From: JBAZYZ01 sp964366065
Lineage (GTDB): Bacteria; Patescibacteriota; Minisyncoccia; Phycocordibacterales; VMEP01
DNA: 13,216 bases
Direction of reading: 5' to 3'
NCBI GenBank assembly: GCA_964366065.1
Contig: CAYISF010000013.1
Span: forward strand, 1-13,216
Part shown: piece by piece, positions 5,142 through 12,171 of the stretch
How positions within the stretch are numbered: position 1 is the stretch's first letter
Layout: each line of letters starts with the position of its first letter
Translations under genes and position numbers: made by a program
Notes under the pieces: model-generated
The model's database searches: none
What the model was told of the DNA's origin: nothing
The model's input: only the letters and a program-made list of their open reading frames with translations

Positions 5142-6413
5142 TTACTTTTTGGCAGAAATGATATTCTTGCCGATATATTTTTGGAGCACTTCCGGCACCT
5201 GAACTGAACCGTTTTCATCCTGATTATTTTCAAGAATGGATATAAGAATGCGCGGTGTGGCAATAAGCGTATTGTTGAGCGAATGAACGAAGCGTATTTT
5301 GCCTTCTTTGTCGCGATAGCGGATGTTCAAACGCCGCGTTTGGAAATCATGAAAGTAGGATGACGAATGGGACTCACGGTAGCGGCCTTCGGCCGGCTGC
5401 CAAACCTCCGTGTCATATTTCTTTACCTGTCCCTGCCCCAGATCGCCGCCGCAATTTATCACAACGCGATAGGGAATATTGAGCGCCTGAAGCAACTTTT
5501 CGGAATTTTCGGTTAATAATTCATGATATTTCACGCTTTCCTCGTGGCTCGCTTCGCAAAGAATAACCTGTTCAATCTTAAAAAATTCGTGTACGCGGAA
5601 AATGCCCTTTACATCCTTGCCATGGCTTCCCGCCTCGCGGCGGAAACACGGCGAAAAGGAAACAAGCTTAACCGGAAGTTTGGCGGTATCAATTATTTCG
5701 TCCATATGGTAGCCCATAGTGGCGACCTCAGCGGTACCGGCAAGATATTCATTATCCTGAGTGCGATATAAATCATCCTCGCCTTGCGGCAGGTAGCCGG
5801 TGCCTAAAAGATTTTCTCGGCGGACAAGCGATGGCACAATCATGGGAGTAAATCCGTCTTTCACCAGCATATCAATAGCTAATTGCCATATCGCGTGCGA
5901 AAGAAGCACGCCTTCGTTCTTCAAAAAGTAACCGCGGAAACCGGCTACTTTCGCGCCGCGCTCAAAGTCGGCCAAGTCAAGAGCTTCCATGAGTTCAATG
6001 TGCGATTTGGGCGTAAAATCGAATTTCGGCGGTTTCCCCCATTTTTTCACTTCCACATTATCCGAGTCGGATGTTCCCTCCGGCACGCTCATGTCAGGAA
6101 CATTGGGCACTTCTAGCATCAACGCCTGCCACTTTTTTATCACCTCCTTGAGCTCATCTTCTTTTTGGCGGAGATGCTCTTTTAACGTCCGCATATCCGA
6201 AATATGCTTTTCACGGACGGTTTTATTTTCCGTGCGCGCCACCTCATCGCTTATTTTGTTCTGCTCGGCGCGAAGCGTTTCCACGAGCGACAGCGCCCCT
6301 AATCGCATGTCATCGGCTTCCAGGAGTTCGTTCACGTTAAAACTCGTGTGCTTCTTTCTTGCCGCCTCGCGGATAAGGTCGGGGTTCTCTTTGATGAATT
6401 TTATATCTAACAT
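5142..6413 (-). CDS. serS: seryl-tRNA synthetase
   Basis: 423 residues, the usual bacterial length. This class II synthetase charges tRNA-Ser, and tRNA-Sec where present. The N-terminus MLDIKFIKENPDLIRE begins the long antiparallel coiled-coil arm (about 30-100, Glu/Lys/Leu-rich) that grips the tRNA variable arm. The catalytic domain shows the TAE serine-binding motif (TGT-AE type, here AGTAEVA at 225-231), motif 2 (FSPCFRREAGSHGKDVKGIFRVHEF, 253-277) and motif 3 (HSLNNTLIATPRILISILENNQ, 377-398) with its invariant Arg388. Motif 3 departs from the common LNGSGLAVGRT form by having NNTLIATPR. The start has no Shine-Dalgarno sequence; a TATAAA box sits exactly 6 nt upstream, suggesting a leaderless mRNA. 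Diverges from dprA. Confidence 0.97.
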   Translation of the reverse strand: MLDIKFIKENPDLIREAARKKHTSFNVNELLEADDMRLGALSLVETLRAEQNKISDEVARTENKTVREKHISDMRTLKEHLRQKEDELKEVIKKWQALMLEVPNVPDMSVPEGTSDSDNVEVKKWGKPPKFDFTPKSHIELMEALDLADFERGAKVAGFRGYFLKNEGVLLSHAIWQLAIDMLVKDGFTPMIVPSLVRRENLLGTGYLPQGEDDLYRTQDNEYLAGTAEVATMGYHMDEIIDTAKLPVKLVSFSPCFRREAGSHGKDVKGIFRVHEFFKIEQVILCEASHEESVKYHELLTENSEKLLQALNIPYRVVINCGGDLGQGQVKKYDTEVWQPAEGRYRESHSSSYFHDFQTRRLNIRYRDKEGKIRFVHSLNNTLIATPRILISILENNQDENGSVQVPEVLQKYIGKNIISAKK

Positions 6414-6419
6414 GGCTGA

Positions 6420-6425
6420 TTTATA
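6420..6425 (-). promoter_or_regulatory. putative -10 box of serS (leaderless)
   Basis: TATAAA on the minus strand is followed by six bases (TCAGCC) and the serS ATG, so a normal start point would coincide with the A of the initiation codon. No good -35 box is visible at 16-18 bp. The support comes from the matching geometry at dprA and rel. Confidence 0.4.
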
Positions 6426-6575
6426 AGGAGTGAAACGACTATATAAATCGCCACCCGCCTAAGTTTTTCTTAAAAAGTTTGGTGGGTTTAGCTAAAATAA
6501 CCCGTAACTTTCTAACCTTGTCTTTTAGTATATCCCAAAATACCGTATAAAAGAAATATCCGCGCGGACAATAGA

Positions 6576-6584
6576 TGCTAGAAT
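6576..6584 (+). promoter_or_regulatory. extended -10 promoter of dprA (leaderless)
   Basis: The extended -10 form TG-C-TAGAAT is followed by six bases (AAACGA) and the GTG start at 6591. The start point would fall on the initiation codon. There is no clear -35 box, as is common for extended -10 promoters, and no Shine-Dalgarno sequence. Confidence 0.5.
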
Positions 6585-6590
6585 AAACGA

Positions 6591-7463
6591 GTGACTATAA
6601 GCATTAAAAAACTCTCTCCTCCATCATTCCCCGCCGCACTTCGGGAAATCGCCGACCCGCCGAAAGAGTTGTGGCTCCGGGGAACACTCCCCGGAGATGA
6701 GAACGTGTTTTTGTCCGTGGTCGGTTCGCGGAAATATTCACGTTACGGAAAAGATGCCTGCGAAAATCTTATTGCCGGCCTCCGCGGTTATCCCATAATA
6801 ATCGTGTCCGGCCTTGCCTTGGGTATTGACGGCATTGCCCACAAAGCCGCCTTGGACGCCGACCTTGTTACGCTGGCCATTCCCGGTTCAGGGCTTCATC
6901 CGGACGTGCTCTATCCGCGAATCCACGCGGAACTTGCCGAGGAAATTGTCGCGCGAGGCGGCGCGCTACTCTCCGAATTCGAACCTAACTTCCGCGCCAC
7001 CGAATGGAGTTTTCCGCAAAGAAACCGCTTGATGGCCGGTATTGCGCGCGCCGTTTTAATAATAGAGGCCGAAAACAAATCTGGCACACTCATCACCGCG
7101 CGGCTGGCGCTTGATTATAATCGCGATGTTCTGGCCGTACCCGGTGAAATTTTTTCGCCAAACGCCGAAGGTACCAACCGTCTTATAAGGCAGGGTGCCA
7201 CACCTATCACAAGCAGCGAGGAATTGCTCCGTGCTCTCGGTTTTGAACCGAACGAAACAGGAAAAGAAGCAGCGGAAATCTTCCTCCGCGAAGCGACGGA
7301 AACGGAACAAAATTTGTGGAAACTTCTCGGGGAATCCATTACTCGCGATGAACTGATAGAAAAAAGCGGTATGACAGCACGGGACTTCAATACTGCCCTG
7401 TCTCTTCTTGAACTAAAGGGCCTAATTACCGAGGAACTCGGGGAAATACGGCGAAAAATTTAG
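6591..7463 (+). CDS. dprA: DNA-processing protein DprA/Smf
   Basis: 290 residues from a GTG start; the family sequence begins almost at once (FPAALREIADPPKELWLRG), so the start is well placed. DprA binds incoming single-stranded DNA during transformation and loads RecA. The Rossmann-like domain shows VVGSRKYSRYG (43-53), SGLALGIDGIAHKAAL (73-88), the PGSGLHPDVLYP loop (98-109), SEFEP (128-132), FPQRNRLMAG (141-150), SGTLITARLALDYNRDVLAVPG (164-185) and GTNRLIRQGA (194-203). The C-terminal 55 residues (236-290) have the pattern of the DprA winged helix. The N-terminal SAM-like domain of some DprA proteins is absent, hence the short length. It is followed by a type IV pilin gene, consistent with a DNA-uptake role. 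Confidence 0.95.
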   Translation: MTISIKKLSPPSFPAALREIADPPKELWLRGTLPGDENVFLSVVGSRKYSRYGKDACENLIAGLRGYPIIIVSGLALGIDGIAHKAALDADLVTLAIPGSGLHPDVLYPRIHAELAEEIVARGGALLSEFEPNFRATEWSFPQRNRLMAGIARAVLIIEAENKSGTLITARLALDYNRDVLAVPGEIFSPNAEGTNRLIRQGATPITSSEELLRALGFEPNETGKEAAEIFLREATETEQNLWKLLGESITRDELIEKSGMTARDFNTALSLLELKGLITEELGEIRRKI

Positions 7464-7503
7464 GTTTTTAGGTATATTTTCCATCCGGTGCGGCTTTTTT
7501 GCC

Positions 7504-7573
7504 CCTTGCCTGCAAGGTAGCAAGCCCTTTTCCTACCTTGCCTGCAGGGTAGTGAGTACTCTCTACTACCTTG
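7504..7573. repeat. intergenic cluster of nested direct and inverted repeats
   Basis: Two 17-bp copies of CCTTGCCTGCAAGGTAG (7504-7520 and 7536-7552, the second with one change, AAGG to AGGG) lie 32 bp apart. CTACCTTG occurs at 7533 and again at 7566. The copies also pair: GCAAGGTAG (7512-7520) with CTACCTTGC (7533-7541), and GTAGT with ACTAC further right. The whole can fold as two or three alternative hairpins. It lies between dprA and the pilin gene. It may contribute to dprA termination, but no T-run follows directly. Confidence 0.7.
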
Positions 7574-7623
7574 TTGATAACTTCATTGTTCATTAATCGT
7601 TTTATTTGATACCCTATAGTTAT

Positions 7624-8094
7624 ATGAAGAAAGCAATAAACGCTTCCGTGCGTGGTTTTACATTAATAGAATTATTAGTAGTTATCGCAATTATTGGTAT
7701 TTTGTCGGGAATTGTCCTGGTTAACCTGCGTTCATCGCAAACAAAGGCCCGTGATGCAAAGCGTCTTTCAGATATAAACGCCGTAGTCACAGCTTTAAAT
7801 CTGTATTACAGCGACAACAAGGTTTATCCGGTAGCGCTCGCTGGACTTATTCCAAACCAGCTTGCAGCTGTTCCGCTTGACCCGAAAAGTTCGTCAACAA
7901 CGATAATCAATTATGCTTATGCCGCTCTGGGCTCCGGCACCGACTGTAACAGCTATCACGTGGGTGCGACGCTTGAAAACACGACGGCCGACGCTCTTGC
8001 TGCCGACGCTGATGCTGCTGCCAGTACGGCACTTTGTACGGGAAGCGCCACGGACTTTGCCGGAACCGATCCGGTGTATGATATAAAACAGTAA
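7624..8094 (+). CDS. type IV pilin / pseudopilin-like major subunit
   Basis: 156 residues. The ATG at 7624 gives a short basic prepilin leader, MKKAINASVRG, followed by FTLIELLVVIAIIGILSGIV. This is the class III signal cleaved by PilD-type peptidase between Gly11 and Phe12, with the conserved Glu at position 5 of the mature protein (Glu16) and the hydrophobic helix that packs in the filament core. A TTG six codons upstream is in frame but unnecessary. The globular domain resembles short GspG/PilA-like subunits, with SQTKARDAKRLSDINAVVTALNLYYSDN and VPLDPKS. Two cysteines (C108, C138) could form the D-region disulphide, and the end VYDIKQ is typical of small pilins in this group of bacteria. 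A repetitive Ala/Asp stretch (122-136) lies between the cysteines. It is probably part of a pilus used for DNA uptake or attachment. No Shine-Dalgarno sequence; strong terminator downstream. Confidence 0.93.
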   Translation: MKKAINASVRGFTLIELLVVIAIIGILSGIVLVNLRSSQTKARDAKRLSDINAVVTALNLYYSDNKVYPVALAGLIPNQLAAVPLDPKSSSTTIINYAYAALGSGTDCNSYHVGATLENTTADALAADADAAASTALCTGSATDFAGTDPVYDIKQ

Positions 8095-8114
8095 ACACAG
8101 CTGTTTACTTTTTC

Positions 8115-8149
8115 AAAAAATCCCCTGAGCTTGTTGAAGGGGATTTTTT
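8115..8149. terminator. pilin terminator, probably bidirectional, built on a CCTGAGC...GAAGG repeat
   Basis: The perfect 12-bp arms AAAAAATCCCCT (8115-8126) and AGGGGATTTTTT (8138-8149) enclose GAGCTTGTTGA. It lies 20 nt after the pilin stop and has A- and T-runs on both sides, so it can work in both directions. The core CCTGAGCTTGTTGAAGG is of the same type as the repeat inside dus at 2853-2874. Confidence 0.88.
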
Positions 8150-8156
8150 GTTTGGA

Positions 8157-8298
8157 TTTGCCCGCACACCAATTTCGGTGTTGTTTCGCTTTTGAAAAGT
8201 TTTTCTTCCTGGTATCAATGAGTCCGTGAAAAATCGTATAACAACAAAAACACGGCGGCGAAACAAAAAAGTCGCGCCGAATTTAGTGTGCGGGTTTG
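8157..8298. repeat. 134-bp fold-back element with terminal inverted repeats (MITE-like or structured RNA)
   Basis: The ends 8161-8178 and 8277-8294 are inverted repeats matching at 16 of 18 positions (outer nine, CCCGCACAC/GTGTGCGGG, perfect). Inside, 8181-8189 and 8258-8266 pair perfectly over nine bases (TTGTTTCGC/GCGAAACAA), and 8224-8228 with 8251-8255 over five. The element is flanked on both sides by TTTG (8157-8160 and 8295-8298), as expected for a 4-bp target duplication, although four bases can match by chance. No open reading frame of note is inside. Its right edge abuts the predicted topA -35 box. A miniature inverted-repeat transposable element is the first reading; a structured non-coding RNA is the alternative. 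Confidence 0.6.
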
Positions 8299-8323
8299 CA
8301 ATTAGAGCAACACTTGTGATACT
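8296..8323 (+). promoter_or_regulatory. topA promoter, near-leaderless
   Basis: TTGCAA (8296-8301), a 16-bp spacer and GATACT (8318-8323), with TG one base before the -10 box (extended -10). The start point near 8330 leaves about 3 nt before the ATG at 8333. The -35 box overlaps the right flank of the fold-back element. Confidence 0.5.
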
Positions 8324-8332
8324 AATGATGGA

Positions 8333-10540
8333 ATGACTAAATTGTTGGTCGTTGAATCGCCGTCAAAAGCGAAGACCATAGGAAAATATCTGGGAAAAGG
8401 ATTCAAAGTGCTCGCTTCGGTCGGACACATTCGGGACCTTCCGAAATCCAACAAAATCGCGGTGGATATAGCCGGCGGCTTTGTGCCGCATTATGAAATT
8501 GTTAAGGGCAAAGAGAAGATAGTTTCGGAGATAAAAAGCGCCGCCAAATATGCGGATGGCGTATTGCTTGCCACCGACCCCGACCGCGAGGGTGAAGCTA
8601 TCGCCTGGCATATAGAGAAGGCCTGTGGATTAAAAGGCGCGAGGCGCATTGTTTTCCACGAGATTACCGAGAATGCCATTAAGGAAGCGCTAAAACACCC
8701 GCGCTCCATAGACACCAATTTGCGAAAGGCGCAGGAAGCCAGGCGGGTATTGGACCGCTTGGTCGGCTACGACCTCTCCGGCCTCATTTGGAAAAAGGTC
8801 CGTTACGGCTTATCCGCCGGACGCGTCCAGTCCCCGGCGCTGCGCATCATTATGGAGCGCGAGCGGGAAATTCGCGCGTTCGTGCCTGAAAAGTTCTGGA
8901 AGATATGGGGAGAATTCGCGACGAAAAGTGGAATTAAGATTACACTCAACTGTGAGGAAGAACCGCGTGACGAGGGAAAGGCCGCGCAAATTTTAAAAGA
9001 CGGCAAAAATTCCAAGTGGTCCGTCACGGACGTGACTGAAACGGAAATTTCCCGTAACCCCCGCGCGCCGTTCATAACGTCCACCCTGCAGCAAGCGGCT
9101 TCATCGCGGCTCGGACTGGCGCCGGCGCGCACAATGTCCATCGCGCAGAAACTTTATGAAAAAGGATTCATTACTTACATGCGCACAGACAGCACTAATT
9201 TAAGCAAAGAAGCGCAGTGCGAAATCATATCCGAAATCGGGCGTAAATACGGAAAGGAGTATCAAGAGGCGCGGGTCTACAAAACAAAATCAAAGAACGC
9301 CCAGGAGGCGCACGAAGCCATTCGTCCGACGCATGTCGCGACAATGGTCGCGGGACATACCGATGACGAGAAAAAACTGTATAAACTTATTTGGGGGCGC
9401 GCAGTCGCTTCTCAAATGAGCAATGCCAAGATTCTCCGAACCAAAGTGTCGGCAAACATAGCGTCCAAATCCATTCCGGATTTTTCCATGACCGGCGGAC
9501 GGACGCTTTTCCCGGGATGGCTCAAGGCCGACCCAGACGGCAACGGCGGGGATGTGGAATTGCCGAAAGTTAAGGCGGGCGAACCGCTCAAGCTTTTGGA
9601 ACTTTTATCGGAAGAAAGGGCGACCGAACCGCCCGGACGCTACTCCGAAGCCGGCCTAATAAAAGAACTGGAAAAACGGGATATCGGAAGGCCCAGCACC
9701 TACGCGAGCATCATGAAAACGCTAGTGGACCGCGGCTATGTGGAGCGCCAAAACCGCACGCTTTTCCCCACCGATACGGGAGATGTGGTCAGCACTTTTT
9801 TGGAGCAAAACTTCGCAAATTACATAAGTGATTCGTTCACGGCGGAGATGGAAGACGAGCTTGACGATATTTCAAACGGCAAGCGGGATTACGAAAAAAC
9901 TTTGAGGGACTTTTATAAACCATTCTCCAGAGACGTGAAATTAAAAGAAAAAATAGAAAAACTGACAACTCTTGGCGATGCGCCGAATAATGACAAGTGC
10001 CAGAAATGCGGAAGCGGCATGATTATAAAGCTCGGAAAAAGCGGTAAATTCCTTTCCTGCAAGCGTTATCCCGACTGCGACGGGGCCCGAGCAATGGACG
10101 GAACGGCGATGGAAGGTCCGAAAGAAACCGGAGAAATGTGTCCCCTGTGCAAGGTCGGGAAACTTGTGGAACGCGAGGGACGTTTCGGCAAATTTATTTC
10201 CTGCTCTAATTATCCTAAGTGTAAATTCATAAAAAAGAGCGCCGAGGAGGAAGAAAAAGCCAAGACCGGAGTAAAATGTCCGAAATGCGAGACCGGTGAA
10301 ATGGTCGCGAGACGCGGACGCTTTGGTGTCTTTTATTCGTGCTCCAACTATCCAAAATGCAAATACGCAATTAAAGCCAAGCCGACCGGCGCTCTCTGTA
10401 AACTCTGCGATGAGTTAATGATGCAAGGCACAAAGACCATACCCGAAAGATGCAGTAATAAGTCCTGTCCCAATCATAATCCACACAAACTGAAAGAGCA
10501 GAAACAAAAAAATATAAAGGTTCCTCGGGACAATTCTTGA
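8333..10540 (+). CDS. topA: DNA topoisomerase I (type IA)
   Basis: 735 residues. It relaxes negative supercoils by transient single-strand breakage. The N-terminal Toprim domain shows LLVVESPSKAKTIGKYL (4-20, catalytic Glu8) and the metal-binding TDPDREGEAIAWH (81-93). Next come VGYDLSGLIWKKVRYGLSAGRVQSPAL (144-170) and the active-site segment GFITYMRTDSTNLS, with the nucleophile Tyr282. The RPSTYASIMKTLVDRGYV segment closes the core. The C-terminus carries four cysteine-based zinc ribbons: three of the usual topoisomerase type (CxxC ... SCxxYPxC) starting at about 559, 598 and 637, and a fourth divergent one (CKLCDEL ... CSNKSCPNHN) at the end. The first three are well preserved and bind single-stranded DNA in relatives. 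The start has no Shine-Dalgarno sequence. No terminator with a T-run follows. Confidence 0.97.
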   Translation: MTKLLVVESPSKAKTIGKYLGKGFKVLASVGHIRDLPKSNKIAVDIAGGFVPHYEIVKGKEKIVSEIKSAAKYADGVLLATDPDREGEAIAWHIEKACGLKGARRIVFHEITENAIKEALKHPRSIDTNLRKAQEARRVLDRLVGYDLSGLIWKKVRYGLSAGRVQSPALRIIMEREREIRAFVPEKFWKIWGEFATKSGIKITLNCEEEPRDEGKAAQILKDGKNSKWSVTDVTETEISRNPRAPFITSTLQQAASSRLGLAPARTMSIAQKLYEKGFITYMRTDSTNLSKEAQCEIISEIGRKYGKEYQEARVYKTKSKNAQEAHEAIRPTHVATMVAGHTDDEKKLYKLIWGRAVASQMSNAKILRTKVSANIASKSIPDFSMTGGRTLFPGWLKADPDGNGGDVELPKVKAGEPLKLLELLSEERATEPPGRYSEAGLIKELEKRDIGRPSTYASIMKTLVDRGYVERQNRTLFPTDTGDVVSTFLEQNFANYISDSFTAEMEDELDDISNGKRDYEKTLRDFYKPFSRDVKLKEKIEKLTTLGDAPNNDKCQKCGSGMIIKLGKSGKFLSCKRYPDCDGARAMDGTAMEGPKETGEMCPLCKVGKLVEREGRFGKFISCSNYPKCKFIKKSAEEEEKAKTGVKCPKCETGEMVARRGRFGVFYSCSNYPKCKYAIKAKPTGALCKLCDELMMQGTKTIPERCSNKSCPNHNPHKLKEQKQKNIKVPRDNS

Positions 10541-10561
10541 GATATTATTGGAACTTTCTTC

Positions 10562-10581
10562 GCCTGCCTACTACAGGGAGG
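10562..10581. repeat. short imperfect hairpin after topA
   Basis: GCCTGCCT and AGGGAGGC pair at seven of eight positions around a short loop. It lies 22 nt after the topA stop without a T-run. Its right arm doubles as the Shine-Dalgarno-like sequence of the short reading frame that follows. Confidence 0.4.
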
Positions 10582-10588
10582 CTATCTT

Positions 10589-10636
10589 ATGGCTAGTCGC
10601 AATAAACTGGTTGCTTCAAGGCGCGACATTATTTAG
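10589..10636 (+). CDS. possible 15-codon leader peptide before rel
   Basis: An ATG seven bases after a near-perfect Shine-Dalgarno sequence GGGAGG (10576-10581) opens a 15-residue frame, MASRNKLVASRRDII, ending in TAG nine bases before the rel start. The strong ribosome-binding sequence is unusual next to large genes that lack one. It could be a translated leader coupling ribosome activity to rel expression on a transcript from topA. Against this, the Shine-Dalgarno sequence is also one arm of an imperfect hairpin, and the predicted rel promoter would start transcription after this frame. Short frames of this size also arise by chance. Confidence 0.25.
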   Translation: MASRNKLVASRRDII

Positions 10637-10639
10637 TAT
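10611..10639 (+). promoter_or_regulatory. rel promoter, leaderless
   Basis: TTGCTT (10611-10616), an exact 17-bp spacer and TAGTAT (10634-10639), then six bases (AGAAGA) and the rel ATG at 10646. The start point coincides with the initiation codon. Confidence 0.58.
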
Positions 10640-10645
10640 AGAAGA

Positions 10646-12103
10646 ATGTCATCGGCAGATGAGATTATAAAGCTTCTAAAAAAGCCCTCAAAGAAAGACG
10701 AGGAACTTATACGCAAGGCGTATATTTTTGCCGAAAAAACCCACGAGAAACAGAAACGCCATTCCGGCGAACCATATTTCAGCCATGTTGTTGAAGTTGT
10801 GAAAAATTTGGCGAGATTGGGAATGGACGTCGAAACTATCGCTGCCGGATTCCTGCACGACACGCTGGAAGACGGGCTTGTTTCAGAACAGGATCTGAAA
10901 GAAAATTTCGGTGAAAATATCCTCTTTTTGGTACAAGGCGTCACTAAACTCGGAAAGTTGAAATACCACGGCGTGGAGCGCCATGTGGAAAGTTTACGGA
11001 AATTCTTCATCGCCGTGGCGCAGGACGTTAGGGTTGTCATTATCAAGCTCGCAGACCGCCTGCATAATGTTCAAACGCTTGAGTACGCTCCCGAGGATAA
11101 GAGAAAGCGAATAGCCATGGAAACACTGGAAATATACGCTCCTATAGCCGGCCGTCTTGGTATGTGGAAATTTAAGGCGGGGCTTGAGGATTGTTCTTTC
11201 AAGTATGTTTACCCGAAAGAATACGCGGAGATATCGGCCATATTAAAAGAACGGGAACACGCCGACGAAGAATACTTAAAAAAATTCCGCAAAGCGCTGG
11301 CTAAAGCGCTAGCTTTAAACAACTTTAAGCATTTCACCATAGACCATAGGGTCAAACACCTCTATAGTTTGTATCAAAAATGGCTGCGCTACAACAAAGA
11401 AATCGAGAAAGTATATGATGTCGTTGCGCTTCGCATTGTGGTTGAATCCGTAGAGGACTGCTACAAAGTATTGGGAATCGTGCATAAACACTGGAGGCCG
11501 CTCCCGGGACGCATCAAGGATTATATAGCTCTCCCCAAGCCGAACGGCTATCAGAGTATTCATACGACAATCTTCACCGGCGACGGCGCCATTGTGGAAA
11601 TCCAGATTCGCACCAAGGAAATGCACGAAAAAGCCGAGTACGGCATAGCTTCGCATCTTTACTACAAAGAAAGCGAGACCCCCGAGAAACGCCGCGAGCT
11701 TGAAAAAAATTTATCGTGGATAGAGCAAGTCATTGATTGGCAGAAGCATGTCTCAAAAACCGGTGAATATCTGAGTCACTTAAAAATGGACTTTTTCAAA
11801 AACCAAATTTTCATTTTCACGCCTAAGGGCGATGTTGTAGATATGCCGGAGGATTCAAGCCCAATAGATTTTGCTTATGCCATCCATTCCGACATCGGCG
11901 ACCACATTTCCGGGACCAAAGTTAATAAAAAACTGGTTGCGCTCGATACCAAGCTGAAAAACGGCGATATCGTTGAAATTATCACCAAAGAAAACGCGCA
12001 TCCGTCATCAAAGTGGCTGGATTACACTAAAACCCATGTGGCCAAAAAACATATTAATTCCTACCTTCAAAAAATAGGTCTCGTAAAGAGGTTGTTCTCG
12101 TAG
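10646..12103 (+). CDS. rel: bifunctional (p)ppGpp synthetase/hydrolase, RelA/SpoT family, short form
   Basis: 485 residues. It makes and degrades the alarmone (p)ppGpp. The HD hydrolase domain shows RHSGEPYFSH (38-47, His47), FLHDTLED (His71-Asp72) and KLADRLHN (Asp137, Asn141), so the hydrolase centre looks intact. The synthetase domain shows VKHLYSLYQKW (237-247), VYDVVALRIVV (257-267), GRIKDYIALPKPNGYQSIHTTI (288-309) and VEIQIRT (317-323). The R-x-K-D motif (Arg289 to Asp292) is the form found in bifunctional Rel/SpoT enzymes, not the E-x-D-D of RelA synthetases. A TGS domain follows (about 386-447, IFIFTPKGDVVDMPEDSSPIDFAYAIHSDIG). The protein stops about 38 residues later, without the zinc-finger and ACT domains of full-length (about 730-residue) Rel, which sense the ribosome. 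A stop from frameshift seems unlikely because the next gene converges directly. Confidence 0.95.
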   Translation: MSSADEIIKLLKKPSKKDEELIRKAYIFAEKTHEKQKRHSGEPYFSHVVEVVKNLARLGMDVETIAAGFLHDTLEDGLVSEQDLKENFGENILFLVQGVTKLGKLKYHGVERHVESLRKFFIAVAQDVRVVIIKLADRLHNVQTLEYAPEDKRKRIAMETLEIYAPIAGRLGMWKFKAGLEDCSFKYVYPKEYAEISAILKEREHADEEYLKKFRKALAKALALNNFKHFTIDHRVKHLYSLYQKWLRYNKEIEKVYDVVALRIVVESVEDCYKVLGIVHKHWRPLPGRIKDYIALPKPNGYQSIHTTIFTGDGAIVEIQIRTKEMHEKAEYGIASHLYYKESETPEKRRELEKNLSWIEQVIDWQKHVSKTGEYLSHLKMDFFKNQIFIFTPKGDVVDMPEDSSPIDFAYAIHSDIGDHISGTKVNKKLVALDTKLKNGDIVEIITKENAHPSSKWLDYTKTHVAKKHINSYLQKIGLVKRLFS

Positions 12104-12122
12104 GAAACAACTTACGGCCCCA

Positions 12123-12144
12123 GTAGCAGAGCGAAGCTCGCTAC
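12123..12144. repeat. hairpin between convergent rel and parB
   Basis: GTAGC/GCTAC and GAGC/GCTC pair, with one bulged A, around a GAA loop. It sits 20 nt after the rel stop and 28 nt after the parB stop. Neither side has a T-run, so it may be a weak bidirectional terminator or a dispersed repeat. It shares CTACAGGG with the sequence after topA. Confidence 0.5.
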
Positions 12145-12171
12145 AGGGCGTGCTTACGACTATCAGTAAAA

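Larger units (their letters stand above)
6414..6590. other. divergent control region between serS and dprA
   Basis: This 177-bp AT-rich region holds both start-proximal -10 boxes described separately. In its middle is an imperfect palindrome (6451-6485): outer arms CCACC/GGTGG and inner TTTTT/AAAAA around CTT. It could be a binding site for a regulator of either gene or a degenerate repeat. I see no gene in it. Confidence 0.45.

Noticed and set aside
5989..6426. 145-residue open frame on the plus strand
   Set aside because: Antisense of serS; Ser/Phe-rich composition typical of the complement of a coiled-coil coding region.
6430..6440. Possible parS half-site (GTGAAAC) near serS
   Set aside because: Only a partial match on one side to the palindromic parS consensus TGTTTCACGTGAAACA; the second half is absent.
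7464..7500. Intrinsic terminator of dprA at the T-run near 7495
   Set aside because: The only hairpin before the T-run (CCG/CGG) has three base pairs, too weak to support.
7504..7573. CRISPR array
   Set aside because: Only two full repeat copies with a 15-bp interval, no spacer-like diversity and no cas genes nearby.
8157..8298. Known housekeeping RNA (6S, SRP RNA, RNase P, tmRNA)
   Set aside because: The nested helices do not show the conserved cores I know for these RNAs, and the flanking TTTG repeats favour a mobile-element reading.
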